NCBI GenBank assembly: GCA_902805545.1
Contig: CADCTD010000093.1
Coordinates: 62,001-126,000 of the forward strand
DNA: 64,000 bases
From: an uncultured Craurococcus sp.
Lineage (GTDB): Bacteria > Pseudomonadota > Alphaproteobacteria > Acetobacterales > Acetobacteraceae
Direction of reading: 5' to 3'
Shown piece after piece: positions 47,520-57,031 of this stretch (positions within the stretch are counted from its first letter, which is position 1; each line of letters opens with the position of its first letter). The translations under genes and the position numbers were made by a program. The notes under the pieces are model-generated. The model was not told where the DNA came from. It did not search any database and was given only the letters and a program-made list of their open reading frames with translations.

Positions 47520-48437
47520 TCAGCTGTTGCGCGGCGCCGGGCGCCGCCGGATTTGGTCGTAGAGGCCGAGGCCGACGAGGCCGGGGCCCATGATTTGCAG
47601 GAAGAGCACCATCAGCAGGTAGAAGCCCGCCAGCATCGCCGCCGCGCCCCGGCGGCCGCGCACCCGTGCATGCACCCCGGCGCAGCCCTGCAGGAAGAGC
47701 GGCACCAGCAGCATCAGCAGGGCGGAGAGCGCGACCGCATCCCCATCCTCGGGCGCCGCCAGGAAGAAGCCCGCGGCGATCGCCGGCAGCGGCAGGTACC
47801 AGCCCGGCAGCCGCACCGTGCTCCAGGGCACCGGCGGCAGCGGCAGCCAGCCGCGCCGGTCGAGGAAGCGCTCTGCCCCTGCCGCATTGGCCAGCAGCGC
47901 GATGCAGGCCCAGAAGCCGATCGCCGCCGCCTTCACCCGCACCAGCCCGGCAATCAGCACCTCCTGCGCCGGCAGGCCGAGCCGGGCCAGGGCGACCTCC
48001 ACCGCGCGCCGCATCGCCGGCTCCAGCCCGCCGTCATCGGCGAGGAACAGCGCGGCGGCGAGCAGCACGGCAAGCGGCCATAGCCCGAGCAGGGCGAGCG
48101 GCAGGGACAGGCTGATCCCGCCCTCGCGGTACGCCGCCGCCAGCAGCAGCGGCACCGGCACGCCGAAAAGCAGCAGGAAGACCAGCAGCGGCACGCCGCC
48201 GCCGATCACCGCCAGCAGCAGCGCCGCCAGCACCGTCGCCGCCACCGCGCTGCCGAGGCCGAAGCCAAGCCCCGCCACGAAGAGCGGGAAGGGCGTCAGC
48301 CAGAACAGCACCGTGCCGCCCGGCAGGCCGCGGAACGCCCACATGGCGCAGACGGTCGCGGCCAGCGCCGCGGCCGCCGCCGCCATCAGGCCCTCACGGG
48401 GCCGGCCGAGTGGTGCTGATGCCGTCACCGCCGCCAA
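47520..48437 (-). CDS. DUF2232 multi-pass membrane protein
   Basis: 305 residues with about eight hydrophobic segments (PGGTVLFWLTPFPLFVAGLGFGLGSAVAATVLAALLLAV and AGFYLLMVLFLQIMGPGLVGLGLYDQIRRRP among them). This family lies between rpsR and rplI in many alphaproteobacteria, as here. It has been suggested to be a transport-like membrane protein; function unknown. Confidence 0.85.
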   Translation of the reverse strand: MAAVTASAPLGRPREGLMAAAAAALAATVCAMWAFRGLPGGTVLFWLTPFPLFVAGLGFGLGSAVAATVLAALLLAVIGGGVPLLVFLLLFGVPVPLLLAAAYREGGISLSLPLALLGLWPLAVLLAAALFLADDGGLEPAMRRAVEVALARLGLPAQEVLIAGLVRVKAAAIGFWACIALLANAAGAERFLDRRGWLPLPPVPWSTVRLPGWYLPLPAIAAGFFLAAPEDGDAVALSALLMLLVPLFLQGCAGVHARVRGRRGAAAMLAGFYLLMVLFLQIMGPGLVGLGLYDQIRRRPAPRNS

Positions 48438-48459
48438 GCCTCACTTACCCTGGCCGCCC

Positions 48460-48747
48460 TCAGTCGTTGATGACGTAGGGCAGCAGTGCGAGGAAGCGGG
48501 CGCGCTTGATGGCATTTGCCAGCTCGCGCTGCTTCTTCGCGGAGACCGCGGTGATGCGGCTGGGGACGATCTTGCCGCGCTCGGAGAGGAAGCGGCTCAG
48601 CAGGCGCACGTCCTTGTAGTCGATCTTCGGCGCGTTCGGGCCGGAGAAGGGGCAGGACTTGCGGCGCCGGTAGAAGGGCCGGCGGGCACCGACGGCCGGG
48701 CGGCGCCCAGCCGGCGTCATGTCGGAAGCGGGGGTTTCGTCGGACAT
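48460..48747 (-). CDS. rpsR: 30S ribosomal protein S18
   Basis: 95 residues. After a variable N-terminus, [70 protein letters not shown] is unmistakable S18. It pairs with S6 on the platform of the 30S subunit. It begins 3 bp after the rpsF stop. Confidence 0.98.
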   Translation of the reverse strand: MSDETPASDMTPAGRRPAVGARRPFYRRRKSCPFSGPNAPKIDYKDVRLLSRFLSERGKIVPSRITAVSAKKQRELANAIKRARFLALLPYVIND

Positions 48748-48750
48748 GGC

Positions 48751-49224
48751 TTACTCCTCGCCGCCCATGGAGGGATCGATCATCTCGTCGCGCGGACGGG
48801 CCCGGAATTCCTCGCGCTCGTCGCCGCGCTCGCGCCGGCCGCTGCTGAAGCGCCCCGGCGGGCGGGGGCCGCGGAAGCCGCGGTCGCGCTCGCGCTCCTC
48901 GCCGCGGCGGGAGAGGATGGCCGACGGCGCCTCGTCGATCGCCTCGACGCGCAGCGTCATGACGCGGAGCACGTCCTCGTTGAGGCCCAGCTGGCGCTCG
49001 GCCTCCTGCATCGCCGCCGGAGCGGTGTCGATGCCGAGGAGCATGTAGTGCCCCTTGCGGTTCTTCTTGATGCGGTAGGCGAGGCCGCGCAGGCCCCAGT
49101 ACTCGCGCTTCTTCACCTCGCCGCCCTGCTCAGCGACGATGCCGGCGACCAGCTCCGCGATCGCCTCGACCTGCTGCTGGGTGACGTCGTTGCGTGCGAT
49201 GAACACGCTTTCATATAGCGGCAT
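48751..49224 (-). CDS. rpsF: 30S ribosomal protein S6
   Basis: 157 residues from ATG 49224 with AGAGGGG upstream. MPLYESVFIARNDVTQQQVEAI and YWGLRGLAYRIKKNRKGHYMLLGID are canonical. After about residue 100 comes a charged Arg/Gly/Glu-rich tail (RRGEERERDRGFRGPRPPGRF...), as often seen in alphaproteobacteria. First gene of rpsF-rpsR-DUF2232-rplI. Confidence 0.97.
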   Translation of the reverse strand: MPLYESVFIARNDVTQQQVEAIAELVAGIVAEQGGEVKKREYWGLRGLAYRIKKNRKGHYMLLGIDTAPAAMQEAERQLGLNEDVLRVMTLRVEAIDEAPSAILSRRGEERERDRGFRGPRPPGRFSSGRRERGDEREEFRARPRDEMIDPSMGGEE

Positions 49225-49629
49225 GTGGAACCCCTCTGGCTGTCTCAGCCCGAGGCGCAAGGCAGGATGCCGGGCGCGCAAGTGGGCATAGCCGCGCGCG
49301 ATGCCTCCGCGGCGGCAGGGAAGCGCGGCGTAAAGCACGCCGTCCCGCCATAGGCAAGTCCCGACTTGGCCCCGCCCGTACCCCCGGACGGTCGGGAAGC
49401 CCTCGGCGACGCCCGTCGCATCGGCCCGGTCGGCGGTCGGCAGGATGCCCTGCCTCGGCGGGCAGGGAGCGTCCCGCATTACCTGCCGTCCATCTCCCGG
49501 CAGGCTGCCCGCTGACCGGCCCTCTTCCCGGGGCGAGAGGCCGAGCCATCGCGGCACAGGATGACAAACACCCCCCATCCGCATTATGCAGCGCCGCAAA
49601 TTCCTCGAGCCCGGAACGGTGACCCGCCC
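49225..49629. promoter_or_regulatory. Leader/promoter region between divergent rpsF and the SlyB-like gene
   Basis: About 400 bp with no convincing gene. It must hold the S6-operon promoter. A hairpin CCCTGCC-TCGGCG-GGCAGGG lies at 49448-49467, with other G/C-rich repeats around 49430-49520. S6:S18 complexes bind structured rpsF leaders in many bacteria; I could not confirm that motif here. Confidence 0.35.
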
Positions 49630-50397
49630 TTGCGACGCATCCCAAGCCTCTCCCTCCTCCTGCTGCTCGCCGCCTGCGGTGCCGACTACTCGCCGGACAC
49701 CTATGCCACGCGCGCCGTCCAGCAGGCGAACAAGGTGGAGCAGGGCATGCTGGTCGGCCGGCGCGAGGTGAACATCACCGCCGAGGGCACCACCGGCGCC
49801 GCGACCGGTGCGGCGGCCGGCGGCGTGCTCGGCGCCCAGGCGCCGGGGGGTGGCATCGGCTCGGCGCTGGGCGGCGTCGGTGGGGCGCTGATCGGCGGCC
49901 TCATCGGCACCACGGCCGAGCATGTGGCGGGCGATACCAAGGCTTTCGAGTACATCGTCCGCACCACCGGCAAGGGCGAGCTGATCTCGGTGACGCAGCG
50001 CGACCAGACGCCGCTCGTCATCGGCCAGCGCGTCCTCGTCATCGCCGGCACCCAGGCCCGCATCGTCCCCGACTACACGACCGAGCCGCCCGCCACCCCG
50101 GCGGCGGCCGCGGCAACCGCTGCCCAGTCCCGGCCCGCCGCCAGCCCGCCCCCCACTCCAACCCCCGGTTCAGCCCCCGTCGGCGAGACGGCCGCCCTGC
50201 CGCCTGCCCCGCCGCCCCCGGTCGTCGTCCCGCCGCCGCCCACTCCGCCCACCGGGGCCGCCGCCGAGCCTGCCCCGCAGCCGGCCCCCCAGGCCTCCGG
50301 CCCGTCCCCTGCCACCCAGGCGGCGCAGAACGCGCTGACCTCCCAGCTCCCGCCCGTGGCGCAGAGCGTCGCCCGCGGCGTCGCCGCCTCGCCCTGA
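49630..50397 (+). CDS. Glycine-zipper outer-membrane lipoprotein (SlyB/Pcp-like)
   Basis: 255 residues if started at TTG 49630, which gives a clean lipoprotein signal (RRIPSLSLLLLLAACG, lipobox LAAC); an in-frame ATG at 49561 would add 23 residues before it. DYSPDTYATRAVQQANKVEQGMLVGRREVNI is the SlyB-family start, followed by glycine-zipper GTTGAATGAAAGGVLG and GIGSALGGVGGALIGGLIG, then a beta part (FEYIVRTTGKGELISVTQRD). The last 90 residues are unusually Pro/Ala-rich. Likely an envelope-stress lipoprotein; start uncertain. Confidence 0.8.
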   Translation: MRRIPSLSLLLLLAACGADYSPDTYATRAVQQANKVEQGMLVGRREVNITAEGTTGAATGAAAGGVLGAQAPGGGIGSALGGVGGALIGGLIGTTAEHVAGDTKAFEYIVRTTGKGELISVTQRDQTPLVIGQRVLVIAGTQARIVPDYTTEPPATPAAAAATAAQSRPAASPPPTPTPGSAPVGETAALPPAPPPPVVVPPPPTPPTGAAAEPAPQPAPQASGPSPATQAAQNALTSQLPPVAQSVARGVAASP

Positions 50398-50473
50398 GCG
50401 GCCGATTGACAGCGCTGTGACAGGCCGGTAGGCCCGCCGCCAACCAAATCGAGCCCCCTCTGAGGAACCGTCC

Positions 50474-51433
50474 ATGGCAATGGCCTTCGTCTTCCCCGGC
50501 CAGGGCAGCCAGGCCCCCGGCATGGGCCGCGATCTCGCCGCCGCCTTCCCCGTCGCCCGCGAGGTCTTCCAGGAGGTCGACGAGGCGCTGAAGCTGCACC
50601 TCTCCCGCCTGATGTTCGAGGGTCCGCCCGAGGAGCTCACCCTCACCGCCAATGCCCAGCCCGCGCTGATGGCCCATTCCGTCGCCGTGCTGCGCGTGCT
50701 GGAAGGCGAGGGGGGCTTCGAGCTCCCCGCGAGGGTCGCCCTCGTCGCCGGCCATTCCCTCGGCGAGTACAGCGCGCTCACCGCCGCCCGCGCCTTCGAC
50801 CTCTCGACCGCCGCACGGCTCCTCCGCCTCCGCGGCGAGGCAATGCAGAGGGCGACACCGCCCGGCACCGGCGCGATGGCCGCCCTCCTCGGCGCCGAGC
50901 TTCCCCAGGCCCAGGCCATCTGCGACGTCGCCAAGGCCGACCCGGAAACCGGGGAGGAGGAGGTACTGCAGATCGCCAACGACAATGGCGGCGGCCAGGT
51001 CGTCATCTCCGGCGCGAAATCCGCCGTCGACCGCGCCATCGCCGCCGCCCCCGGCCTTGGCGTGAAGCGCGCCCTGCCACTCCCCGTCTCCGCCCCCTTC
51101 CACTGCGCCCTGATGGCGCCTGCCGCCGATGCCATGGCCGCGGCGCTCGCCGAGGCGATGATCCAGGCCCCCCTCGTCCCGGTCATCGCCAATGTCACCG
51201 CCGCCAAGGCGACCGACCCGACCGAGATCCGCCGCTTGCTGGTCGAGCAGGTGACGGCCACCGTCCGCTGGCGCGACTGCGTCGCCAGCATGGCGGCGAT
51301 GGGCTGCGACCGCTTCGTCGAGCTCGGCGCCGGCCGCGTCCTCACCGGCCTGATGAAGCGCAACGCGCCCGAGGCGACGGCCAGCGCCATCGGCACCCCC
51401 GCCGAGGTCGAAGCCTTCCTCAAGACCATCTGA
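50474..51433 (+). CDS. fabD: Malonyl-CoA:ACP transacylase
   Basis: 319 residues. MAFVFPGQGSQAPGMGRDLA, active-site Ser in VAGHSLGEYSALTAA, Arg in LLRLRGEAMQRA, and catalytic His in PVSAPFHCALM. Loads malonate onto acyl carrier protein for fatty acid synthesis. First gene of the fab operon here. Confidence 0.97.
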   Translation: MAMAFVFPGQGSQAPGMGRDLAAAFPVAREVFQEVDEALKLHLSRLMFEGPPEELTLTANAQPALMAHSVAVLRVLEGEGGFELPARVALVAGHSLGEYSALTAARAFDLSTAARLLRLRGEAMQRATPPGTGAMAALLGAELPQAQAICDVAKADPETGEEEVLQIANDNGGGQVVISGAKSAVDRAIAAAPGLGVKRALPLPVSAPFHCALMAPAADAMAAALAEAMIQAPLVPVIANVTAAKATDPTEIRRLLVEQVTATVRWRDCVASMAAMGCDRFVELGAGRVLTGLMKRNAPEATASAIGTPAEVEAFLKTI

Positions 51434-51477
51434 ACCCCTGCTATCCCGATCACGCGGAACTCAGTCGCGCAATTGGA

Positions 51478-52182
51478 ATGGCTATGTTCAACCGCAGGTC
51501 TCTCAACCCTGCGAGGATTCCAACGCCGATGTCTGCCACGCCGGTGAACGAGGACTGGTACCGCAACAGCACCCTCCGGATGGAGGCCGAGGGCTACCAG
51601 TGGCGCAACGCCTCCCACGGCCCGCGCAAGACCCTTGTCAGCGACCCGGACCCGGATGCCCCGGGCGGCTTCGCCTACCAGCGCAACGGCGGCCTCATCG
51701 CCAAGCGCCGCGTGCTGCTGGCCGAGGACAACATGCTCTACCGCTTCGCCGCCCGCCGCTATCTCGGCAGCGGCGGCCAGGCGTTGCTGCCGCTGCTGAA
51801 CTCGCCCTGGTGGATGGAGGAGGACCGCATGGTCCTGCTCCTCTCCCGCGCCCGCACCGCCGGCATCACCCTGATCGAGGCCGCCCGCCGCCAGCTCGCC
51901 CTGCCGCCCGCCTGGACGGATTGCGACATCATCGTCCGCGTCCGCCCGAAGCCCGGCATCCTCATCGCCGCCCATGCCGGTCCGGGCGTGACGGCGGAAG
52001 GCGGCGGCCAGCGCTATGTCGTCGCCCAGGAAGCGCCGCACCTCTTCATCGACCAGCTCTACATCCCCGGCCTCGGCCGCCATTTCGCCCTGGGTGGCGC
52101 CGGCGAGGCCAGTGCCGCCGCCTGGTTCGACCTCAAGACCGCCGCCTCCTTCGACCCGGCCGCCCGCGGCCTCAACCCATGA
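51478..52182 (+). CDS. Uncharacterised protein inserted between fabD and fabG
   Basis: 234 residues (203 if starting at MSATPVNEDWYRN... from 51532... the nearer ATG). No family recognised. It has no signal peptide or membrane segment; NEDWYRNSTLRMEAEGYQWRNASHG and PSAAAWFDLKT-like patches are rich in Trp/Tyr. GGLIAKRRVLLAEDNMLYRFAARRYLG and LLNSPWWMEEDRMVLLLSRAR look like a folded globular domain. Base composition is like its neighbours. It stands where fabD is normally followed directly by fabG, with fabG 13 bp after it, so it is probably co-transcribed. Confidence 0.65.
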   Translation: MAMFNRRSLNPARIPTPMSATPVNEDWYRNSTLRMEAEGYQWRNASHGPRKTLVSDPDPDAPGGFAYQRNGGLIAKRRVLLAEDNMLYRFAARRYLGSGGQALLPLLNSPWWMEEDRMVLLLSRARTAGITLIEAARRQLALPPAWTDCDIIVRVRPKPGILIAAHAGPGVTAEGGGQRYVVAQEAPHLFIDQLYIPGLGRHFALGGAGEASAAAWFDLKTAASFDPAARGLNP

Positions 52183-52195
52183 CGGGAGCCCCACC

Positions 52196-52951
52196 ATGTT
52201 CGACCTGACCGGCCGCGTCGCACTGGTCACCGGCGCGACGGGCGGCATCGGCGCCGCCACCGCCCGCGCCCTCCATGCCCGGGGGGCGAAGCTGGCCCTG
52301 ACCGGCCGCCGCGCCGCGGAGCTCGAGGCGCTCGCCGCCGAGCTGGGCGGGGCCAAGCCGGGCGGGGAGGGGGTGCTGGTCGCCCCTGCCGACCTCGCCG
52401 ACCCGGCGGCGCCTGCGGCGCTGGTCGAGCAGGTGGAGGCGGCGCTCGGCGGCCTCGACATCCTGGTGAACAATGCGGGCTTCACCCGCGACATGCTGGC
52501 GCTGCGCATGGGCGATGCCGACTGGGCCTCGGTGCTGGAGGTCGACCTCACCGCCCCCTTCCGCCTGGCCCGCGCCGCGCTGCGCGGGATGATGAAGCGC
52601 CGCCACGGCCGCATCGTCTCCATCGCCTCGATCGTCGGCGTCACCGGCAACGCCGGCCAGGCCAACTACGCCGCCGCCAAGGCCGGCCTCATCGGCATGA
52701 GCAAATCCCTGGCGCAGGAGGTGGCGACGCGGGGCGTCACGGTGAACGTCGTCGCCCCGGGCTTCGTCAAGACCGCGATGACCGACGCCCTGCCCGAGGC
52801 CGCCCGCACCAAGCTGCTCGAGCGCATCCCCACCGGCCGCATGGGCACGCCGGAGGATATCGGCGCCGCCGTCGTCTACCTCGCCAGCGCCGAGGCCGCC
52901 TGGGTCACCGGCCAGACGCTGCACGTGAACGGCGGCATGGCGATGATCTGA
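52196..52951 (+). CDS. fabG: 3-oxoacyl-ACP reductase
   Basis: 251 residues. NADPH-binding TGATGGIG near the N-terminus, NNAG in ILVNNAGFTRD, and the catalytic Ser-Tyr-Lys in IVSIASIVGVTGNAGQANYAAAKAGLIG. GRMGTPEDIGAAVVYLASAEAAWVTGQTLHVNGGMAM is the usual FabG ending. Reduces beta-ketoacyl-ACP in each elongation cycle. ATG 52196 with GGGAG upstream. Confidence 0.97.
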   Translation: MFDLTGRVALVTGATGGIGAATARALHARGAKLALTGRRAAELEALAAELGGAKPGGEGVLVAPADLADPAAPAALVEQVEAALGGLDILVNNAGFTRDMLALRMGDADWASVLEVDLTAPFRLARAALRGMMKRRHGRIVSIASIVGVTGNAGQANYAAAKAGLIGMSKSLAQEVATRGVTVNVVAPGFVKTAMTDALPEAARTKLLERIPTGRMGTPEDIGAAVVYLASAEAAWVTGQTLHVNGGMAMI

Positions 52952-53049
52952 TCGGGGGAGGGCGCGCCCGCCCATCGCTTTTTGTTGCGTCGCCGCCCGC
53001 GCAACCCGAGACTGCCTGGCCCGCTTCAGCCCCAGCAGCCGAGGCAGCG

Positions 53050-53289
53050 ATGGTGCGTCTCAAACCGCCCCCGTTCACCCCTGATTCCCTGGTCGGCCCC
53101 TGGCCCGACGGGCCCTGGTGGCTGCTCGGCGCCGCGGCCCTCGCCGCACCCTTCGCCGTGCTTTCGCAGGGCGCCGACCTGCATCTGGCGATCGCCGCCG
53201 GCCTCGCCTGCCTCGTCTCGCCCACGGCCGCGATCGAGGCGATGATGGGCGTGGCCCGGCTGGCACAGCTGGCTGCCCCGCCCCGCTGA
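53050..53289 (+). CDS. Small membrane protein (unknown), between fabG and acpP
   Basis: 79 residues with one or two hydrophobic stretches (WWLLGAAALAAPFAVLSQ and LHLAIAAGLACLVSPTAAIEAMMGVARLAQLAA). GAGG lies about 8 nt before the ATG and third codon positions are G/C-rich. No family recognised. It is in a 530-bp stretch between fabG and acpP, otherwise without genes. Confidence 0.45.
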   Translation: MVRLKPPPFTPDSLVGPWPDGPWWLLGAAALAAPFAVLSQGADLHLAIAAGLACLVSPTAAIEAMMGVARLAQLAAPPR

Positions 53290-53479
53290 TGCTGCGCCGC
53301 GTCATCCGCCGGGCCCATGCGGAAGGCACCAAAGGGACTTGCCAGCGCCGCAAACACCGCCTACGCCCCCTCCGGGTTCCGCGTTGACCAACCAACCGCC
53401 CCCGTGCGGCACGCCGCGATTCCGGGCATGGGCTGGTCGACGCCAGGGGCATGGCTGTTGATTTGGAGACTGGCACGCG

Positions 53480-53716
53480 ATGAGCGAGACCGCCGAGAAG
53501 GTTAAGAAGATTGTCGTCGAGCACCTCGGTGTGGACGAGGCCAAGGTGACCGAGGACGCCTCCTTCATCGACGATCTGGGCGCCGACAGCCTCGACACCG
53601 TCGAGCTCGTGATGGCCTTCGAGGAGGCCTTCGGCGTGGAGATCCCGGACGATGCGGCCGAGAAAATCACCACGGTGAAGGACGCCATCGCCTATATCGA
53701 CGGCCAGAAGGGCTGA
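53480..53716 (+). CDS. acpP: Acyl carrier protein
   Basis: 78 residues. The phosphopantetheine serine is in [19 protein letters not shown], the canonical ACP motif. [23 protein letters not shown] is a normal start. It carries acyl chains for FabD, FabG, FabF and the lipid A acyltransferases encoded elsewhere in the window. Confidence 0.98.
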   Translation: MSETAEKVKKIVVEHLGVDEAKVTEDASFIDDLGADSLDTVELVMAFEEAFGVEIPDDAAEKITTVKDAIAYIDGQKG

Positions 53717-53758
53717 GGCCCTTCCCCGCCACGACCGAGACCGGGAAGAGGGTGTAGC

Positions 53759-55042
53759 GTGTTCGCACAGGCTGCCGCGCCGCGGCGCGTCGTCGTCACC
53801 GGCATGGGCATCGCTTGCCCGCTCGGCCTCGGTGTCGAGCGGGTTTGGAAGCGCATGGTCGAGGGGCAGAGCGGCATCGCCGCCATCCAGTCCTTCGACG
53901 TGAAGGACCTGCCGGCCAAGGTCGCCGGCCAGGTCCCTGTCGGCACCAGGGCCGAAGGCGGGCTCGATCTCGCCGAATGGATTCCGGTCAAGGACCAGAA
54001 GAAGATGGACCGCTTCATCCAGCTCGCCGTCGTGGCGGCGGTGGAGGCGGTCGAGGATGCCGGCTGGATGCCGGAGGACGAGGAGGGCCGCTGCGCCACC
54101 GGCGTCATGATCGGCTCCGGCATCGGCGGCCTCACCACCATCTACGAAAGCTCCCAGCTCATCGCCCAGGGCAAGGGCAAGCGGGTCTCGCCCTTCTTCA
54201 TCCCGAGCGCGCTGATCAACCTCGCCTCGGGCCATGTCTCCATCCGCTACGGCTTCAAGGGCCCGAACCATGCGGTGGTGACGGCCTGCGCGACCGGCGT
54301 GCACGCCCTCGGCGACGCCGCCCGGCTGATCGCCTTCGGCGATGCCGATGTCATGGTCGCCGGCGGCGCCGAGGCCGCGGTGAGCGAGATCGGCATGGCC
54401 GGCTTCTGCGCCTCCCGCGCGCTCTCCACCGGCTACAACGACACGCCGGCCGAGGCCTCCCGCCCCTGGGACGAGGGCCGCGACGGCTTCGTCATGGGCG
54501 AGGGCGCCGGCGTCGTCGTGCTGGAAGAGTACGAGCACGCGAAGAAGCGCGGCGCGAAGGTCTACGCCGAGGTCATCGGCTACGGCATGTCGGGCGACGC
54601 CCACCACATCACCGCCCCCTCCGACACCGGCGACGGTGCCTTCCGCTCCATGCGCGCCGCGCTGAAGAGCGCCGGCGTTGCCCCGGGCGAGGTCCAGTAC
54701 GTCAACGCCCACGGCACCTCGACGCCGCTCGGCGACGACCTGGAGCTCGGCGCGGTGGAGCGGCTCTGGGGCGAGGATGCGCGCGGCCTGGCGATGTCCT
54801 CGACCAAGTCCGCCATCGGCCACCTGCTCGGCGCGGCCGGCGCGGTGGAGGGCATCTTCTCCATCCTCGCCATCCGCGACGGCATCGCCCCGCCGACGCT
54901 GAACCTCGAGAAGCCCTCGAAGGACAGCCCGATCGACCGGGTCGCCAAGGTGGCGCAGGAGCGGAAGATCGAGGTGGCGCTGTCGAACAGCTTCGGCTTC
55001 GGCGGCACCAATGCCAGCATCGTCTTCCGCGCGGCGCCCTGA
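53759..55042 (+). CDS. fabF: 3-oxoacyl-ACP synthase II
   Basis: 427 residues from GTG 53759. Catalytic Cys in AVVTACATGVHALGDA, His in YVNAHGTSTPLGD and in STKSAIGHLLGAAGAVEG. Condenses acyl-ACP with malonyl-ACP. GAAGAGGG lies upstream of the start. Its stop overlaps the CTG start of mltG (CTGA). Confidence 0.97.
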   Translation: MFAQAAAPRRVVVTGMGIACPLGLGVERVWKRMVEGQSGIAAIQSFDVKDLPAKVAGQVPVGTRAEGGLDLAEWIPVKDQKKMDRFIQLAVVAAVEAVEDAGWMPEDEEGRCATGVMIGSGIGGLTTIYESSQLIAQGKGKRVSPFFIPSALINLASGHVSIRYGFKGPNHAVVTACATGVHALGDAARLIAFGDADVMVAGGAEAAVSEIGMAGFCASRALSTGYNDTPAEASRPWDEGRDGFVMGEGAGVVVLEEYEHAKKRGAKVYAEVIGYGMSGDAHHITAPSDTGDGAFRSMRAALKSAGVAPGEVQYVNAHGTSTPLGDDLELGAVERLWGEDARGLAMSSTKSAIGHLLGAAGAVEGIFSILAIRDGIAPPTLNLEKPSKDSPIDRVAKVAQERKIEVALSNSFGFGGTNASIVFRAAP

Positions 55043-56019
55043 GACGGGGCCTTCGCATCGCCGGGGCGGCCGTCGCCGCCCTGGTCCTCCTCGCCGCGGC
55101 CGGCGCGGGCTGGGCCTGGCATCGCGTCCAGGCCCCCGGGCCGCTGGTTGAACAGGCCCAGCTTGTCATCCCCCGCGGCGGGACGGAGGCCATCGCCGCC
55201 GCCCTCGACCGCGCCGGGGTGATCGACGAGCCCCGCCTCTTCGCCCTCGCCACCCTGGTGACGCGTGGGGAGGGCCCGCTGCGCGCCGCCGAATTCGCTT
55301 TTCCGCCCGGCGCCTCCATGGCGCAGGTGCTCGGCATCCTCCGCCAGGGCCGGCCGGTGCAACGCCGCGTGACGATCCCCGAGGGTCTCACCGCCCGCCA
55401 GATCGCCGCCATCCTCGGCCGCACCGAGGGCCTCACCGGCGAACTGCCCGTCTTCGCCGAGGGCGTCGTCCTCCCCGAGACCTATGCCTATGCCTGGGGC
55501 GACAGCCGCGCCGCGCTGTTCCGCCGCGCCGAGGCCGCCATGCTCCAGGCTCTGTCCGAGGCCTGGGCCGCCCGCGCCGCGAACCTGCCGCTGGCGACGC
55601 CGCGCGAGGCGCTGATCCTCGCCAGCATCGTCGAGCGCGAGACCTCGGTGCCGGAGGAGCGGCCGCGCATCGCCGCCGTCTTCCTCAACCGCCTCCGCGC
55701 GAACATGCCGCTGCAATCCGACCCGACGGTCGCCTATGCCGCCGCCGACGGCGCCCTGCTCGACCGTCCGCTGAGCCGCGCCGACCTGGACCGCGACCAT
55801 CCCTTCAACACCTACAAGGTGAGGGGACTGCCGCCCGCGCCCATCGCCGCGCCGGGCGTCGCCGCCCTGCGCGCCGTAACCCGCCCGGCCACGACCGAGG
55901 AGCTCTACTTCGTGGCCGATGGCACGGGCGGCCACGCCTTCGCCCGCACGCTGGAGGAGCACAACCGCAACGTCGCCCGCTGGCGCGAGATCGAGCGCCG
56001 CCGCGGGGCAGGGCTTTAG
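55039..56019 (+). CDS. mltG: Endolytic murein transglycosylase
   Basis: 326 residues from a CTG at 55039 that overlaps the fabF stop (CTGA); there is no ATG, GTG or TTG in frame before residue 90 and the signal-anchor (LRIAGAAVAALVLLAAAGAGWAW) begins right here. The LysM-like part RRVTIPEGLTARQIAAIL precedes the catalytic region LILASIVERETSVPEERPRIAAVFLNRL, then MPLQSDPTVAYA and HPFNTYKVRGLPPAPIAAPG, all typical of MltG. It cuts nascent peptidoglycan at the inner membrane. fabF-mltG order is common. Confidence 0.93.
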   Translation: MRRGLRIAGAAVAALVLLAAAGAGWAWHRVQAPGPLVEQAQLVIPRGGTEAIAAALDRAGVIDEPRLFALATLVTRGEGPLRAAEFAFPPGASMAQVLGILRQGRPVQRRVTIPEGLTARQIAAILGRTEGLTGELPVFAEGVVLPETYAYAWGDSRAALFRRAEAAMLQALSEAWAARAANLPLATPREALILASIVERETSVPEERPRIAAVFLNRLRANMPLQSDPTVAYAAADGALLDRPLSRADLDRDHPFNTYKVRGLPPAPIAAPGVAALRAVTRPATTEELYFVADGTGGHAFARTLEEHNRNVARWREIERRRGAGL

Positions 56020-56030
56020 GCGGCAGCATC

Positions 56031-56051
56031 GAGGAGGGCTCCGCCCTCCTC
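56031..56051. terminator. Hairpin after mltG
   Basis: GAGGAGGGC-TCC-GCCCTCCTC, a perfect 9-bp stem 12 bp after the mltG stop and before the convergent lipoprotein gene. No T-run. Confidence 0.6.
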
Positions 56052-56101
56052 AAGCCCCACATGTCCTGGGGCAGAAAGGCCCTTGGAACCCGCGGCTTGG
56101 T

Positions 56102-56269
56102 TCAGTCGATGACGTCGCCCACCGCATGGATCGGCGCTCCGATCGGCTTGCCGATCACCGGGACGACGGAGATCACGTCCCCCGTCACCCGGAAGGGCAG
56201 CGCCACCAACCCGCAGCCCGACAGCGACAGCGCCGCCAGCACCAGCATCACCACACGCATACGCTTCAT
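56102..56269 (-). CDS. Small lipoprotein (DUF6726-like)
   Basis: 55 residues from ATG 56269 (56275 and 56296 also in frame). MKRMRVVMLVLAALSLSGCG is a lipoprotein signal with lipobox LSGC. The mature part, GLVALPFRVTGDVISVVPVIGKPIGAPIHAVGDVID, is that of short alphaproteobacterial lipoproteins of unknown function. Downstream neighbour of the ABC ATPase gene on the same strand. Confidence 0.75.
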   Translation of the reverse strand: MKRMRVVMLVLAALSLSGCGLVALPFRVTGDVISVVPVIGKPIGAPIHAVGDVID

Positions 56270-56311
56270 CCTCATCCGTTCGCCGCCCGAACGCATCGCG
56301 CCGGGCTCCGT

Positions 56312-57029
<718 letters not shown>

Positions 57030-57031
<2 letters not shown>

